The notes beneath the pieces are model-generated. The model made no database searches. It was given only the letters and a program-made list of their open reading frames with translations, and was not told the origin of the DNA. From the NCBI RefSeq assembly GCF_036488675.1, contig NZ_CP133151.1:378577-442576 (forward strand): a stretch of DNA of 64,000 nt. The letters are read 5' to 3'. Origin of the DNA: Sinorhizobium chiapasense. Lineage in GTDB: Bacteria; Pseudomonadota; Alphaproteobacteria; Rhizobiales; Rhizobiaceae. A program made the translations under genes and the position numbers. Shown here piece by piece: positions 10,041-19,347 of this stretch; position 1 is the first letter of the stretch; every line of letters starts with the position of its first letter.

Positions 10041-10249
10041 AGGTAATGATCCGCAGAACCAGCGCCGGCTTGTCGGCCTATGTTCCGAAGAAGGATCTCG
10101 AAGAGCCAATTATCAAGGTCGAGAAGGAAGATCTATGGGGTGGAGCTGTAACGCTCAAGAACGGCTGGCGCATCGCCCTGCCCGACCTGCCCCGGGATAC
10201 GCCTCTTCCGATCACCGTCGAGGCTAAGAGGATTTTCGACAAGGACTGA
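10037..10249 (+). CDS. fixU: FixU/NifT family protein
   Basis: This 70-residue protein of the NifT/FixU family has no firmly established role. It is regularly found next to nifZ or nifB. The beginning (MKVMIRR), the central KKDLEEPI and the WGGAVTLKNGWRIALPDLP stretch are diagnostic. It starts inside the stop codon of nifZ (ATGA overlap) and is followed after 37 bases by a SIR2-like gene on the same strand. Confidence 0.92.
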   Translation: MKVMIRRTSAGLSAYVPKKDLEEPIIKVEKEDLWGGAVTLKNGWRIALPDLPRDTPLPITVEAKRIFDKD

Positions 10250-10286
10250 TGCTGCGGATAGCAGTCAAGCGGCGAGAGAAAACAGC

Positions 10287-11162
10287 ATGAACACGATCCT
10301 GACCTCGGACCGTCTCGTGATTTTTCGGAACTTTGATGCCGAAAGGCGACTTGACCTGTTGAAGGAAGTGCTCGCCACCGATGGGATCGTCCCCTATCTC
10401 GGTCCGGGTCTCCTGCGGCTCAGCTCCGCGCAACCGACTATACCGCACACACCGGAAGCCGTCGCCGCGGCACTTAACTTGCGGGCCACAGCTCCTTCCA
10501 GGATACGCACCAACATGTGGTCGGTCGCGCAATTCATAGAACAGCGCCGGCATCGCCGTACGCTTCAAACCTGGATGTCAGAGATCTTCGCAGCGTCGGT
10601 GGCACCGACCGTGCTCCACGCCTGGTTCGCAACCCTACCGCTCTCCCTCATCATCGATAGCTGGTACGATGGGACGATGCGCGCGGCCCTTGCGGAGACC
10701 GGTCGAACAGACGTGGTTGAGATACAAGGCGTCACGCGCGCGAACGAATTCGGCGACATTTGGACAAAATCCTACGATCTTTCAGGGAGGGAACTCGAAC
10801 TCGGACGAGCGGCAAAAACGGTTCTCTATACGCCTCACGGCAGCGTTAGGCCGGCCGCAAACTTCCTCATCTCAGATTCCGATTATGTCGAAGTCCTGAC
10901 CGAGATCGATATCCAGACGCCAATCCCTGAGGTGGTGCAGGACCGGCGCACCAACCGGGGCCTGTTCTTCGTCGGCTGCCGCTTCAACGACCAGATGCTG
11001 CGTACCTACGCCCGACAGATCATGAAGCGCTCCAACGGCCCACGAATTGCGGTGATCGATGCGGCAACGCTGACCAAAAACGAACGCCGTTTCCTTGCAG
11101 CAAACGCGATCACGCTCATCGACATGCCGATCGCAGAAGCGGTGGCTCGGCTTACCGGATGA
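10287..11162 (+). CDS. SIR2-like domain protein at the end of the nifB operon
   Basis: The 291 residues look like the SIR2-like family (SIR2_2 type) rather than classical deacetylase sirtuins. VPYLGPGLL (about residue 35) matches the usual VPFxGAGxS loop. A PHGS motif (H184) matches the catalytic histidine. LFVGCRFNDQMLR near the C-terminus matches the LGYSFSDxxLR element. The position where SIR2-like NADases usually have TTNYD reads DSWYD, with W126 in place of the catalytic-loop Asn, so NAD hydrolysis may be lost. It follows fixU by 37 bases and so probably belongs to the NifA-driven nifB transcript. A role in nitrogen fixation is not established. Confidence 0.75.
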   Translation: MNTILTSDRLVIFRNFDAERRLDLLKEVLATDGIVPYLGPGLLRLSSAQPTIPHTPEAVAAALNLRATAPSRIRTNMWSVAQFIEQRRHRRTLQTWMSEIFAASVAPTVLHAWFATLPLSLIIDSWYDGTMRAALAETGRTDVVEIQGVTRANEFGDIWTKSYDLSGRELELGRAAKTVLYTPHGSVRPAANFLISDSDYVEVLTEIDIQTPIPEVVQDRRTNRGLFFVGCRFNDQMLRTYARQIMKRSNGPRIAVIDAATLTKNERRFLAANAITLIDMPIAEAVARLTG

Positions 11163-11348
11163 GGCAGGGCAGCAAATGGGGCAAGGATCGTTCAGTCTCG
11201 GTCGATCCGACTACCTACTGCCAATCGCAAGATCGATTGAGAGTCGAGCAGTCCCACGCGTCGGGCGACGTCGCAGGCGCACTTGCCGTGAGCATCTGTG
11301 TCCCAACAGACTGTTATGCGATGACTAGGTGCGAGACGCGCGTAAAAT

Positions 11349-12293
11349 TCAGGAACGCCTGGGACGTCCCTTGGCCCGTCGTGGAGAAATTATACGGGAC
11401 GCCTCCTGAAATAACACCTCGCGCATCCAGAGGCTTGCCTGATCGCCATTATGAAGGGCAGGCCATTGGACGGCTTGGGTGAACGTGGGGAGTGGCAGCG
11501 GAAGTTCGACGATCCGCAGGGGTATTGTTTTTGCGAAATACTTCACCAGCCGTAAAGGCATGGTCGCTATACGGTCGGTGCCTGACAGCATGGATGGAAT
11601 CATGCTGAATCCCTGTACGACGACCTCAATATGTCTCTTGAAGCCGTGCTCGAGCAGATACCATTCCTCGATGGAAGGCGTTCGGGTATTCCCGAATTTG
11701 ACCGCAACGTGCCCCATCGACATGTATTCCTCGAGTGTAAGTCGCTCTGATAACTGCTTGTTCGAGCGGCAGCCTACGCACACGAGTGTCTCGTCGAACA
11801 GCCTCGCTCTGGGATGCGTGCGTGACATGAACAATTCCGGAAAAATCAAAAAATCGGCGTCACCGCGCCGCAGGCAGTCATCGTAGTTGTCCGCAAGAGG
11901 CAGCAATTCGAAGCTGACGGCGGGAGCCTCCCGCGCAGCGCGCTCCACGACCTTTTCGAAAAAGACGAGTGCGGCGTAATCCGAAAGGATGATCCTGAAA
12001 CGACGATCCGATTGAGCCGGGCAAAACGGGTCCCAGGAAATGATGGAGATTTGGATGTGTAGCAGAGCCTCGCGGACTGCCGGCGCAAGTCGTTCCGCGC
12101 GCGGGGTTGGAACTAATTCGCGGCCAATCATGGTAAAGAGGTCGTCGTGGAAATAGGTGCGCAACCTGGCGACGGCCGCGCTCATCGCTGGCTGGCTCAG
12201 GTTGATGGTGCGTGCCGCCGCCGTGAGGTTACGCTCTGTCATTAGGGCGTCGAGCGCGACGAGGAGATTTAGATCAAGGCCTTTGAACCGCAT
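11349..12293 (-). CDS. nodD: NodD, LysR-type flavonoid-responsive activator (copy 1 in window)
   Basis: NodD binds nod boxes and activates nod operons with plant flavonoids. The protein has 314 residues from the canonical start [17 protein letters not shown]. It carries the LysR winged helix-turn-helix (about 20-65, with [14 protein letters not shown]) and a co-inducer domain (about 95-300). The frame opens upstream of 12293, but the conserved NodD beginning fixes this start. The leader shares only about its first 20 bases with the nodD at 44014 and then diverges, so the usual adjacent nod box is lost. A nod box in the same orientation lies about 815 bases upstream. Confidence 0.95.
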   Translation of the reverse strand: MRFKGLDLNLLVALDALMTERNLTAAARTINLSQPAMSAAVARLRTYFHDDLFTMIGRELVPTPRAERLAPAVREALLHIQISIISWDPFCPAQSDRRFRIILSDYAALVFFEKVVERAAREAPAVSFELLPLADNYDDCLRRGDADFLIFPELFMSRTHPRARLFDETLVCVGCRSNKQLSERLTLEEYMSMGHVAVKFGNTRTPSIEEWYLLEHGFKRHIEVVVQGFSMIPSMLSGTDRIATMPLRLVKYFAKTIPLRIVELPLPLPTFTQAVQWPALHNGDQASLWMREVLFQEASRIISPRRAKGRPRRS

Positions 12294-12479
12294 GTCTTCA
12301 TCTATCCGTGGCGACGTGGCGAGAAAGGGTGGCAAGGCTTGTGCAGTACGAGCCCCGAGACATCAGGCAGAGGCTTATCTTCATCGCGCATACCTGCTTC
12401 AACAAGGATTCCGCTTTAAGCAAAGGTAATGGAGGGTCATGGGCACGACCGAGCTGACTGCATGGAAGAAATGGGCAGG
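12294..12479. other. nodD leader, start of a lost nod box
   Basis: The first bases upstream of this nodD match the leader of the nodD at 44014, then the similarity stops abruptly where the nod box should continue. This looks like a recombination breakpoint. Nothing else is recognised. Confidence 0.45.
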
Positions 12480-12917
12480 TTAAAGCCGGCTGCAGGGCGG
12501 CTTTAATTTTGGTTGATGGCCGCTACCTACTCGCCAGGCGCCGGTGGAATCGCCGATCTGATCAATCGCCTCGCGTGAGGCGGCATATTGACTTAGACCA
12601 TGCAAGTGACGTCGAGAATTGCGCCGGCTCACGTTGGCCAAGCGCAAGCGCGATTTCGGGATTCCCCTTCCAAGGGGGAGTTGAGCTGGGGTAGGCCACC
12701 AGTGCTTCAACCTTCGCGTGACCTTCTCACTCTCCTCAAGGTCCGCCACACTGAGATGATGGGAAAAAGCGCCGCCGCCCGTAGTCGAGGTCAAATGACA
12801 ACCACCGCCGAAGCGCTTTACGCCTCGATCGGCTTTCATGGAATCATCCGACGTGCAGACGTCGTCGGATTTGAGTACATTCTGGTAGTGCGCAATGACA
12901 ACGGTGAGCTTCGCCAT
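12480..12917 (-). CDS. Unknown 145-residue ORF downstream of a nod box
   Basis: I do not recognise this protein. It starts MAKLTVVIAHYQN after a well placed ribosome site (GCAGGAGTAAG before the ATG), 190 bases downstream of a good nod box in the same orientation. That is comparable to nodA (about 260) and nodF (about 345). The first 30 residues look protein-like. The C-terminal half is Arg/Ser/Pro-rich and could be a decayed or read-through tail. It could be a genuine flavonoid-induced gene that has lost its original 3' end. Confidence 0.35.
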   Translation of the reverse strand: MAKLTVVIAHYQNVLKSDDVCTSDDSMKADRGVKRFGGGCHLTSTTGGGAFSHHLSVADLEESEKVTRRLKHWWPTPAQLPLGRGIPKSRLRLANVSRRNSRRHLHGLSQYAASREAIDQIGDSTGAWRVGSGHQPKLKPPCSRL

Positions 12918-13107
12918 CTTACTCCTGCGGCTTCTCTAAAATCGTGTCTGGTTCGCCTCCTCCGACCGGTCATGGCCGGAGGACCTGATTGAGGACGGAG
13001 CGGATTACAATCCGCGGCATCCAGCGCCGGAATCATACGCGACTATAAGGTCTGGTCGCGCGGACGGGCCTCAGTGCCCAAGCTTCGTCAATGCAGCATT
13101 ACGCGAG

Positions 13108-13154
13108 ATCGGTAAAATCGATTGTATGGATGGAATCCATTCGCGTTATAGATG
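13108..13154 (-). promoter_or_regulatory. Nod box, minus strand, upstream of the unknown ORF and nodD
   Basis: On the minus strand the site begins CATCTATAACGCG and ends ATACAATCGATTTTACCGAT. It keeps the ATC-N9-GAT-type half sites and the AATCGATTTTACC core of rhizobial nod boxes. One base differs in the usual ATCCAAACAATCG block (T for A). It reads toward the 145-residue ORF and then nodD. Confidence 0.85.
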
Positions 13155-13418
13155 ATAAAACTCATATGCTTCCAAGGAAGAGCGGCGACGCCAATGCGTG
13201 CAGAGGCCGAGGAAGATTTTCCAATCACGTGAAAGGGAGCGCCGAGAGACTGAACACCCGAGCCGGGACGCCGCGGACCCGCAGATTGCCGCCGCTATTC
13301 TGAACTTCACGTTGCGTAGTTCGATGCACAAGCTACAGGTTGATTTTCAAAGAGCTTACATCAGCCCATAGGCTGATTCTCTGTGCGGCTTATCAATTTA
13401 TAGGCTGAACGTTTTTAG
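13155..13418. other. Gap between nod box and accessory island
   Basis: No gene is recognised. A perfect small inverted repeat, TCAGCC-cata-GGCTGA, lies at 13361-13376, and part of it (TATAGGCTGA) recurs about 25 bases later. This may be the edge of the accessory island. Confidence 0.4.
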
Positions 13419-13478
13419 GGCATTTCCGGACTGTCACCCGATGAAGCTGTCGCAGAGGCAAAGGCCTATATCAACAGG

Positions 13479-14111
13479 ATGGACGAGCTGGGCCGAATCC
13501 CCCCTCGCCCGCTCCAACACGAATGGCGGCACGAGCGCTACTCGTCTTATGACGGCATTGGGTACTGGGTCTCCGAGCAGATGAAAGGACATTTCAACCA
13601 GATCGTGAACCATCTCAAGTCCACCCGTGAAGGCGCTTTGTCGCGAGCGCTAAGGGAAAAGGAACCAGATATTCTCGCGGCACTGGCCGACGGCGAAAAA
13701 TTCTTCGAGATGGTGGTATCGACCTATACCCGTAAAAATCCCTACGCCCATGTCGCGATCCTCGAAACGATAGAGCCGGAAACCTTTGTCTCGGCCTGGC
13801 CAATGGCCCCGAAGTCAGGATGGTATTGGATCGGCAGTGCGATCAACGAGCGCTACAAGTCCTCGTTTCATTCGGAAGAGCTCCGGCACGAGCGGCCGTG
13901 GGCTAGGCAGGTGGTGGCACTTCTGGAGGAAGAGGTTGAGAGGTTTCAGGGCTTTGCACGGCTTCGCCTGTCGCGGGCTATTCCCAGGTCCATAGGCGAC
14001 GCTGACGATGACGACGTCGCAGCTCCGATGAACGGCACGGTCGCGTCCATCGCCAGCCAGGCCATCGCGGACCATCCGGTCACTCCGGACAACGGCGCGC
14101 CCGCAGGATAG
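13479..14111 (+). CDS. Unknown protein, probably 5'-truncated
   Basis: I do not recognise the family. The 210-residue frame from ATG 13479 is soluble-looking, with an acidic, helix-rich middle and an Ala-rich C-terminal tail. The coding pattern clearly begins earlier: the codons from 13419 translate to protein-like sequence (LSPDEAVAEAKAYINR) directly joined to the ATG, but they start after a TAG at 13416-13418 and have no start codon. The true N-terminus has therefore probably been cut off, or a non-standard start is used. No good ribosome site precedes 13479. It lies at the left edge of the kinase-helicase island. Confidence 0.5.
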   Translation: MDELGRIPPRPLQHEWRHERYSSYDGIGYWVSEQMKGHFNQIVNHLKSTREGALSRALREKEPDILAALADGEKFFEMVVSTYTRKNPYAHVAILETIEPETFVSAWPMAPKSGWYWIGSAINERYKSSFHSEELRHERPWARQVVALLEEEVERFQGFARLRLSRAIPRSIGDADDDDVAAPMNGTVASIASQAIADHPVTPDNGAPAG

Positions 14112-14404
14112 GCGCGACCGAAGCGAGCCTGGCGGCCGCGCTCAGAAACCCGCCCTTCAGCGGAACATCCGGCCAAGCTGATTTGTGGGGCAGGTAGAGG
14201 CTGATTGATGGCCTCTGCTCGTAAAGCACGGCACTGACCTTGATTGACCCTGCCCCGGCGCATGCCGCAAATTCCAGCAAATAGACCGGTCTCATCTTTC
14301 ACCGACCGCTCCCAAGATCAAACTGGGGAAAGCACTCGTATTCTCTGCATTAATTCTTTTCAAAAATTGAAACTTGTGGTCGCATCACGAATGTACGCTA
14401 TCTA
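14112..14404. other. Intergenic leader before the kinase-helicase operon
   Basis: The 293 bases contain no recognised gene. The last 80 bases are AT-rich (TTAATTCTTTTCAAAAATTG) and probably hold the promoter of the downstream operon, although I cannot define -35 and -10 boxes with confidence. Confidence 0.3.
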
Positions 14405-17400
14405 TTGAGCTCTTCGGACAAGTCAGTGACCGCAGAATTGATTTCCGCCCCGATAATACTGAGCAATCGCTTTGTGTTGGCAGATGAACGGCGTGAAGGC
14501 GGGATGGGATCCATCCAGAAATCGTACGATGTTACGAACGGGAAGCACGTAGCGATCAAACGCATGCTCCTCCAAGGTGATGCGGAGCGCCAGAAGACGT
14601 CCTTTCAGCGAGAAGCGGATGCACTCGAGAAGCTCGAACACCCAAACATCGTTTCTCTCGTTAAAGTCGAGCAGGATGCTGAAGGTCGGTGGTACCTCGC
14701 TCTTGAGTGGCTAGAGGAGACGATCGAGGCCTATGTTCTCAGGAAAGGTGCCATCCCCTGGAACAGGTTCTACACCACCATTGGCAAACCGGTTCTGGAC
14801 GCGCTTGAATTTGCACAGACACGACATCAGATCGCCCATCGCGATCTGAACCCCCGCAATATCATGATGACGGACAAGGAGGTGCCGAAGATCACGGATT
14901 ACGGGATATCGAAAGTGTTCGGTCGCGATCCCTGGATGCCGGTCGCCGGCAAGACATTCGTTGATGCACGGACACCCGGTTTCTCTCCTCTTGAGGCCGA
15001 TGATGGCGTTCATACCTATGGGCGTGACTGTTTCGGCTTCGCGGCGGTTGCAGTGTATTGCCTCGTCGGACGAATAATCGAAGGTGACGCCGATCTGGGT
15101 GTCGCGCTGCACGAGGCAGCGGTTCCCGACGGCATCAGAGACGTTCTTGAAAGAGCCCTTTCAGAGGATCGGCGAAAACGACCACTAGATGCAAAGCAGC
15201 TGAGACTCGAGATCGAGGCTGTGGAAGCACGCCGAGCCGAGGATATTGGCTATAAATATCCGTGCTTCCTGGATCTGACGCCGATGGCGGAAGAGCGGTT
15301 GGCTGAAGAGACGTTGTTTGACGATGGTGCCGCCGTTCGGAACTTTATCCTCGAAGAGCTCCACGACGTTCATGGGCTGGCATTGCATCGACACGGTGAC
15401 CAGGACCCATCCAAGGCCAGCATCGACATATTCGGATCGTCATGGCGTTTTCGCGGGCGCATCGTCGGGCGGGACAAGGACACGATCGAGATCTATGAAT
15501 GCCGCGAGCTGGACGTCGCCGCCGCTGCTTCGAAGCGCGAGCACACCTTACGTCTTCCGCTTCAATTTTCATTCACACCTGCGATGGATACGCTTGTCGC
15601 GGCCAGTATATTGGCGGAGATCTGGCAGCGCGTTTCCGATCACGAGGACCGCCGAAGTCAGGAACGGCAGGCGGCACGAAGCGAAAGGATCTTCAAAGCC
15701 TGGAAAGGATACCTGCGGGATCGCGTCCGCTTCGAGATCGAGCGATCGGCGGTAATGCATTTCACCAGCCGAAAAATCGACGGAAACAAGGTCACCTTCA
15801 TCCTCGATAGCGCGGCGTCCGCCGACAGCGTCGGAGAGGAGCGCCTCGTTCGGGTCGCCGGGCGTCATGTCTTCGGCACTGTGCAAAAAGTAGTCTTGGA
15901 TCAGGTCGTTTTTGAGGTTCAGAGTGGCATACCTGATCTCATCCCACGCCGCGGCGAACTGCTTCTAAACACGGTGGCAGCGGAGCGGTCGCTAGCAAAT
16001 CAGAACAATGCTGTGGACGGGATCATGTATGGTCGCGCGGCGAATGAACGGCTGAAGGCCATCCTGCTTGATCCGTCGCAAGCCAAACCGCCGAACATTG
16101 TCGATCAGAAGCATTTCTCAGCGTCAAAGCTCGAGGGAGAAAAGCTTGCTGTTTTGAAACAGGCGCTCGGCACGACCGAGGTGCTTGCGATCGCTGGCCC
16201 ACCAGGCACCGGCAAGACAGATCTCATTTCCGAAATCGTAGTTCGATGGTTGGATATGCATCCGGGAAAGCGAATTTTGCTTTCCTCGCAAACTCACACG
16301 GCACTCGATGAGGCCATTGAACGTATCGCCAGATTGGTTGGCGACGGCGAGGAGATTGTCCGGATTGGACGGCCCGATGACGAGCGGATTAGCGATTTTT
16401 CCAAGCGTCTCCTGCTTGAAGAAAAGGTGAACTCCTGGGCGGAGCAGGTAAGAGGCAAAGCGCAGCAGAACCTGACCGAATGGGCTGTTGCCCAAGGCGT
16501 CGACCGTGACCTAGTCCAGCTCGGCATGCTCGTCGAAAGGCTCGTACAGACGATCGAGCGGCGCCAGGAGGTGGACCTTCTGCTTGAAGACGCGGAGCGC
16601 CTAATAGATTCGGCCGAGGAGGTTTCTGAAGGGCGTCATCGTCGTGACGAAATCGATCATGAGCTCGAAGAAAAAACCGTCGTTCTGGGCGATGAGATCA
16701 CGCTTCTTAAAAACACTAGGCGAGCGTTGCGCACCGAAGAACGAGCTGTCCGTGAACAACTTCGATCCTCGGTTGATATGGGTCCGGGTATCGCAGACAT
16801 CCGCGATCCCGAGGAGCTTAGAGAATGGCAGGACCTCTACCTCCAGGGGTCGCCGGCAATAGTGTCGTGCAAGGACCGGCTCAAACTTTTGGAGGGATGG
16901 CTGCTGAAGGTCGGAAGAACAGGCGATTTCAACGCGGCTGTAGTAAATGATGCTCGTGTGATCGCAGGAACTTGTGTCGGTGTCGCCGGCGTTCGGGGTA
17001 TCGAAGATGTCCAGTTCGACCTGTGCATCGTCGACGAGGCATCCAAGGCGACTGCTACCGAGATTCTTATCCCGATGTCGAAGAGCAAGAGGTGGATCGT
17101 CGTGGGCGATCCGGAGCAACTGCCGCCGTTCTTCGAAGATTTCGGAGACGAGTTGCTTGAACAGTTTGACGAGGAAGAGGATATACGTCCGACGATCTTG
17201 GATCGCTTCTTGAAGGGGCCGACGGCTTTGCCAGCGGCAAGCCGAGCGGAGATGCGCGTTCAGCATCGGATGGTTGCGCCAATCGGTGAGCTCGTCAGCC
17301 ACTGCTTTTATGAAGGCAAGCTCAAGAGCCCGATTGAATCGCATGGACTGGATTTTTCTGCGAAGCTACCAGCACCCGTGACCTGGTACACGACGTCTGG

Positions 17401-17878
17401 AGAAAAGAGGCGCGAAGAGCAGCGTCATGCGAGCACGTTCGATAACGCGCTTGAAGCCCAGTGGATCAAGCGGATCCTTGACGACCTCCAGGCCACCACG
17501 GAGCAAAGCGGTGCCAAGATCACCGTCGCCGTCATCGCCGGCTATTCCCGTCAGGTCGGCCGGCTGAACCTGATGACGAGGAAGAATAGTGCAGATTGGC
17601 CGAACCTGAGCATCGTCTGCAATACTGTCGACGCCTTCCAAGGTAAGCAGGCGGACGTCTGCATTTATTCTGTCGTGCGATCAAATCTCCGGAAACAGTT
17701 CGGCTTCCTTCGGGAAAAGCCGCGGCTGAACGTGGCATTGTCGCGCGCCAAATCCGCCCTGATCATCGTCGGCGATCATTTGTTCTGCCAGACCGCCAAA
17801 GCACCGAATCCCTTTCGGAAAGTGATCGACTGGGTGGAGGCTCATTCCGGCAAGTGCCATCTGGGGCCGCTGCAATGA
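14405..17878 (+). CDS. Ser/Thr protein kinase fused to UPF1/DNA2-like SF1 helicase
   Basis: This 1,157-residue protein has a eukaryotic-like kinase domain at about 20-275. It shows a glycine loop EGGMGS, the VAIK lysine, catalytic loop HRDLNPRN near residue 145 and DYG near 164. The usual lysine of HRDLKPxN is Asn and DFG is DYG, so activity is likely but not certain. A linker (about 280-560) leads to an SF1 helicase: Walker A GPPGTGKT (about 598), DEAS Walker B (about 876), GDPEQLPPF, then VDAFQGKQADV and LNVALSRAKSALIIVGD. The first possible start is a TTG at 14405, and a GTG at 14426 is an alternative. The stop overlaps the next gene as ATGA. Kinase-helicase fusions with phosphatase partners suggest a regulated nucleic-acid defence module. 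Confidence 0.88.
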   Translation: MSSSDKSVTAELISAPIILSNRFVLADERREGGMGSIQKSYDVTNGKHVAIKRMLLQGDAERQKTSFQREADALEKLEHPNIVSLVKVEQDAEGRWYLALEWLEETIEAYVLRKGAIPWNRFYTTIGKPVLDALEFAQTRHQIAHRDLNPRNIMMTDKEVPKITDYGISKVFGRDPWMPVAGKTFVDARTPGFSPLEADDGVHTYGRDCFGFAAVAVYCLVGRIIEGDADLGVALHEAAVPDGIRDVLERALSEDRRKRPLDAKQLRLEIEAVEARRAEDIGYKYPCFLDLTPMAEERLAEETLFDDGAAVRNFILEELHDVHGLALHRHGDQDPSKASIDIFGSSWRFRGRIVGRDKDTIEIYECRELDVAAAASKREHTLRLPLQFSFTPAMDTLVAASILAEIWQRVSDHEDRRSQERQAARSERIFKAWKGYLRDRVRFEIERSAVMHFTSRKIDGNKVTFILDSAASADSVGEERLVRVAGRHVFGTVQKVVLDQVVFEVQSGIPDLIPRRGELLLNTVAAERSLANQNNAVDGIMYGRAANERLKAILLDPSQAKPPNIVDQKHFSASKLEGEKLAVLKQALGTTEVLAIAGPPGTGKTDLISEIVVRWLDMHPGKRILLSSQTHTALDEAIERIARLVGDGEEIVRIGRPDDERISDFSKRLLLEEKVNSWAEQVRGKAQQNLTEWAVAQGVDRDLVQLGMLVERLVQTIERRQEVDLLLEDAERLIDSAEEVSEGRHRRDEIDHELEEKTVVLGDEITLLKNTRRALRTEERAVREQLRSSVDMGPGIADIRDPEELREWQDLYLQGSPAIVSCKDRLKLLEGWLLKVGRTGDFNAAVVNDARVIAGTCVGVAGVRGIEDVQFDLCIVDEASKATATEILIPMSKSKRWIVVGDPEQLPPFFEDFGDELLEQFDEEEDIRPTILDRFLKGPTALPAASRAEMRVQHRMVAPIGELVSHCFYEGKLKSPIESHGLDFSAKLPAPVTWYTTSGEKRREEQRHASTFDNALEAQWIKRILDDLQATTEQSGAKITVAVIAGYSRQVGRLNLMTRKNSADWPNLSIVCNTVDAFQGKQADVCIYSVVRSNLRKQFGFLREKPRLNVALSRAKSALIIVGDHLFCQTAKAPNPFRKVIDWVEAHSGKCHLGPLQ

Positions 17879-19347
17879 TTTCCACTCAACGCGTAGTTCG
17901 TGAATTTGGTCTCCGTCCGGGCTTCGACTTGATCGATGTGAAGAAATGCGGGCTTCCCGTCTTCCGTCTTACCGTGGAAGCGATAACGCTCCGCCGGCAA
18001 AACCTACCGACCATCCAGGAATTCATCTTGAAGTCGCTCATGATCGAGGATGCGGCAGCAATCGAAATCGCAGCGATGCTGGGTTTGGCAGCCAGACACG
18101 TCGAGGAAAGCCTGACACGGCTTCTGTTCGAGCAGCTCGTCTCCGAAACAACCGATCCGCTGACAAAAATCAGATATCGCCTGACCGATCTGGGAAAGGA
18201 ACGGCTGGAGAGCGGGCAGAGCAGGCCGCAGGATGAGACCCTGGTATTCGACTATGACCTTCTTTTCCAATCCCCCGTCAAGCTCACCGATGCGCAGGTC
18301 GAGAGTGCGAAAGAAGCGCGGCAGGATGGAACCTTACTTCTACCCGCGGCATCTTTAGATCCTCCCAGTTTGCAGGCGCTGTCCATCAATACGCTTGGCC
18401 AGGTGGTTCGAAGGATTGGGGGGAAGGAATTCCAAAAGCAAATCCTGGGCTTACGACGCATTTTACGTCACCAGATGATGTTCCGGCCGGCCACAGGTCT
18501 CCTCTTCCGCAATCGCCTCTCCGGCGAGATGGAACTGGGAGTTATTGTCGATGACAAGTTGAGTGAGCGTCATGAAATCGAGTTTTCCAGAACCGGTGGA
18601 TTGAAAAAGGCAGGGTTTATCAAGGGAAGCTGGTCAGAGGACACCAGTCGCATCAGGGCGTTTCTCGGGGCCAGCGCTTGGTCGAAGGTCGCCGATGATC
18701 AGGCAGAGGCTGTTCAGTGGAGGATGAGAGAGCTCGGCAGAGAGAGAACCGAGCTGGTCGAGATGCATGAACGGAAGCGTCGCAGCCGCGACAAGCTCAA
18801 GGCCCACCACCTTCAGACGGTGGAAGATCTTGATCGGCAGATTGCCGCCTCGAGGGCGCAGCTTGACGGATTACCGCTCCGCTCAGTTAGTCCCTCCGAG
18901 CTAGCGACCCTGCTTCGAGACGCGCTCGAGCATACCGAGAGCGAGTTGATTTTCAGCATTGACGCGGTCGAACAGGAGGGCATGACCAGACAAGTCGTCG
19001 GCCAGCTCGGAAAAGTGGCCGAGCGCGCGGTTGTTGAAATTAGAACGAATGACCCGATAGATCCGATGCCGATCGGCGAGAAGGGAACGTTCGAGCCAGG
19101 CGTAGAACTCTGGTCGCTTGCGAACCTCAACCGTCGGATGACGCTGGCGGAGCGAGGATCGGAGCTTCACGGACTATCCGTCGTTGTGAGAGACCGCAGG
19201 CTTGCGATCATTGCGGCGGGCTCAATCGTAAAACCAGTGGACCGTCGACCCCACTTTCGCGTCCAGACAGCCTATGTGACGAGCGATCCCGATATTGTAG
19301 ACCTTGTGCGTCAAAAGCTGGGTAGTGGAGTGCCGCTTGTCGTCTGA
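17875..19347 (+). CDS. Winged-helix protein with a degenerate PLD-like C-terminal domain
   Basis: The 490 residues begin at ATG 17875, overlapping the kinase-helicase stop by four bases. Residues about 45-110 look like a winged-helix module (IEDAAAIEIAAMLGL, then LVSETTDPLTKIRYRLTDLGKERL). Residues about 280-330 are charged and helical. The C-terminal part (about 340-490) resembles a phospholipase-D-like fold, with HGLSVVVRDRRLAIIAAGSI where active enzymes have HxKxxxxD. The lysine is missing, so it may be a non-catalytic nucleic-acid-binding version. I infer that it is a DNA- or RNA-recognition partner of the helicase. Confidence 0.65.
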   Translation: MISTQRVVREFGLRPGFDLIDVKKCGLPVFRLTVEAITLRRQNLPTIQEFILKSLMIEDAAAIEIAAMLGLAARHVEESLTRLLFEQLVSETTDPLTKIRYRLTDLGKERLESGQSRPQDETLVFDYDLLFQSPVKLTDAQVESAKEARQDGTLLLPAASLDPPSLQALSINTLGQVVRRIGGKEFQKQILGLRRILRHQMMFRPATGLLFRNRLSGEMELGVIVDDKLSERHEIEFSRTGGLKKAGFIKGSWSEDTSRIRAFLGASAWSKVADDQAEAVQWRMRELGRERTELVEMHERKRRSRDKLKAHHLQTVEDLDRQIAASRAQLDGLPLRSVSPSELATLLRDALEHTESELIFSIDAVEQEGMTRQVVGQLGKVAERAVVEIRTNDPIDPMPIGEKGTFEPGVELWSLANLNRRMTLAERGSELHGLSVVVRDRRLAIIAAGSIVKPVDRRPHFRVQTAYVTSDPDIVDLVRQKLGSGVPLVV

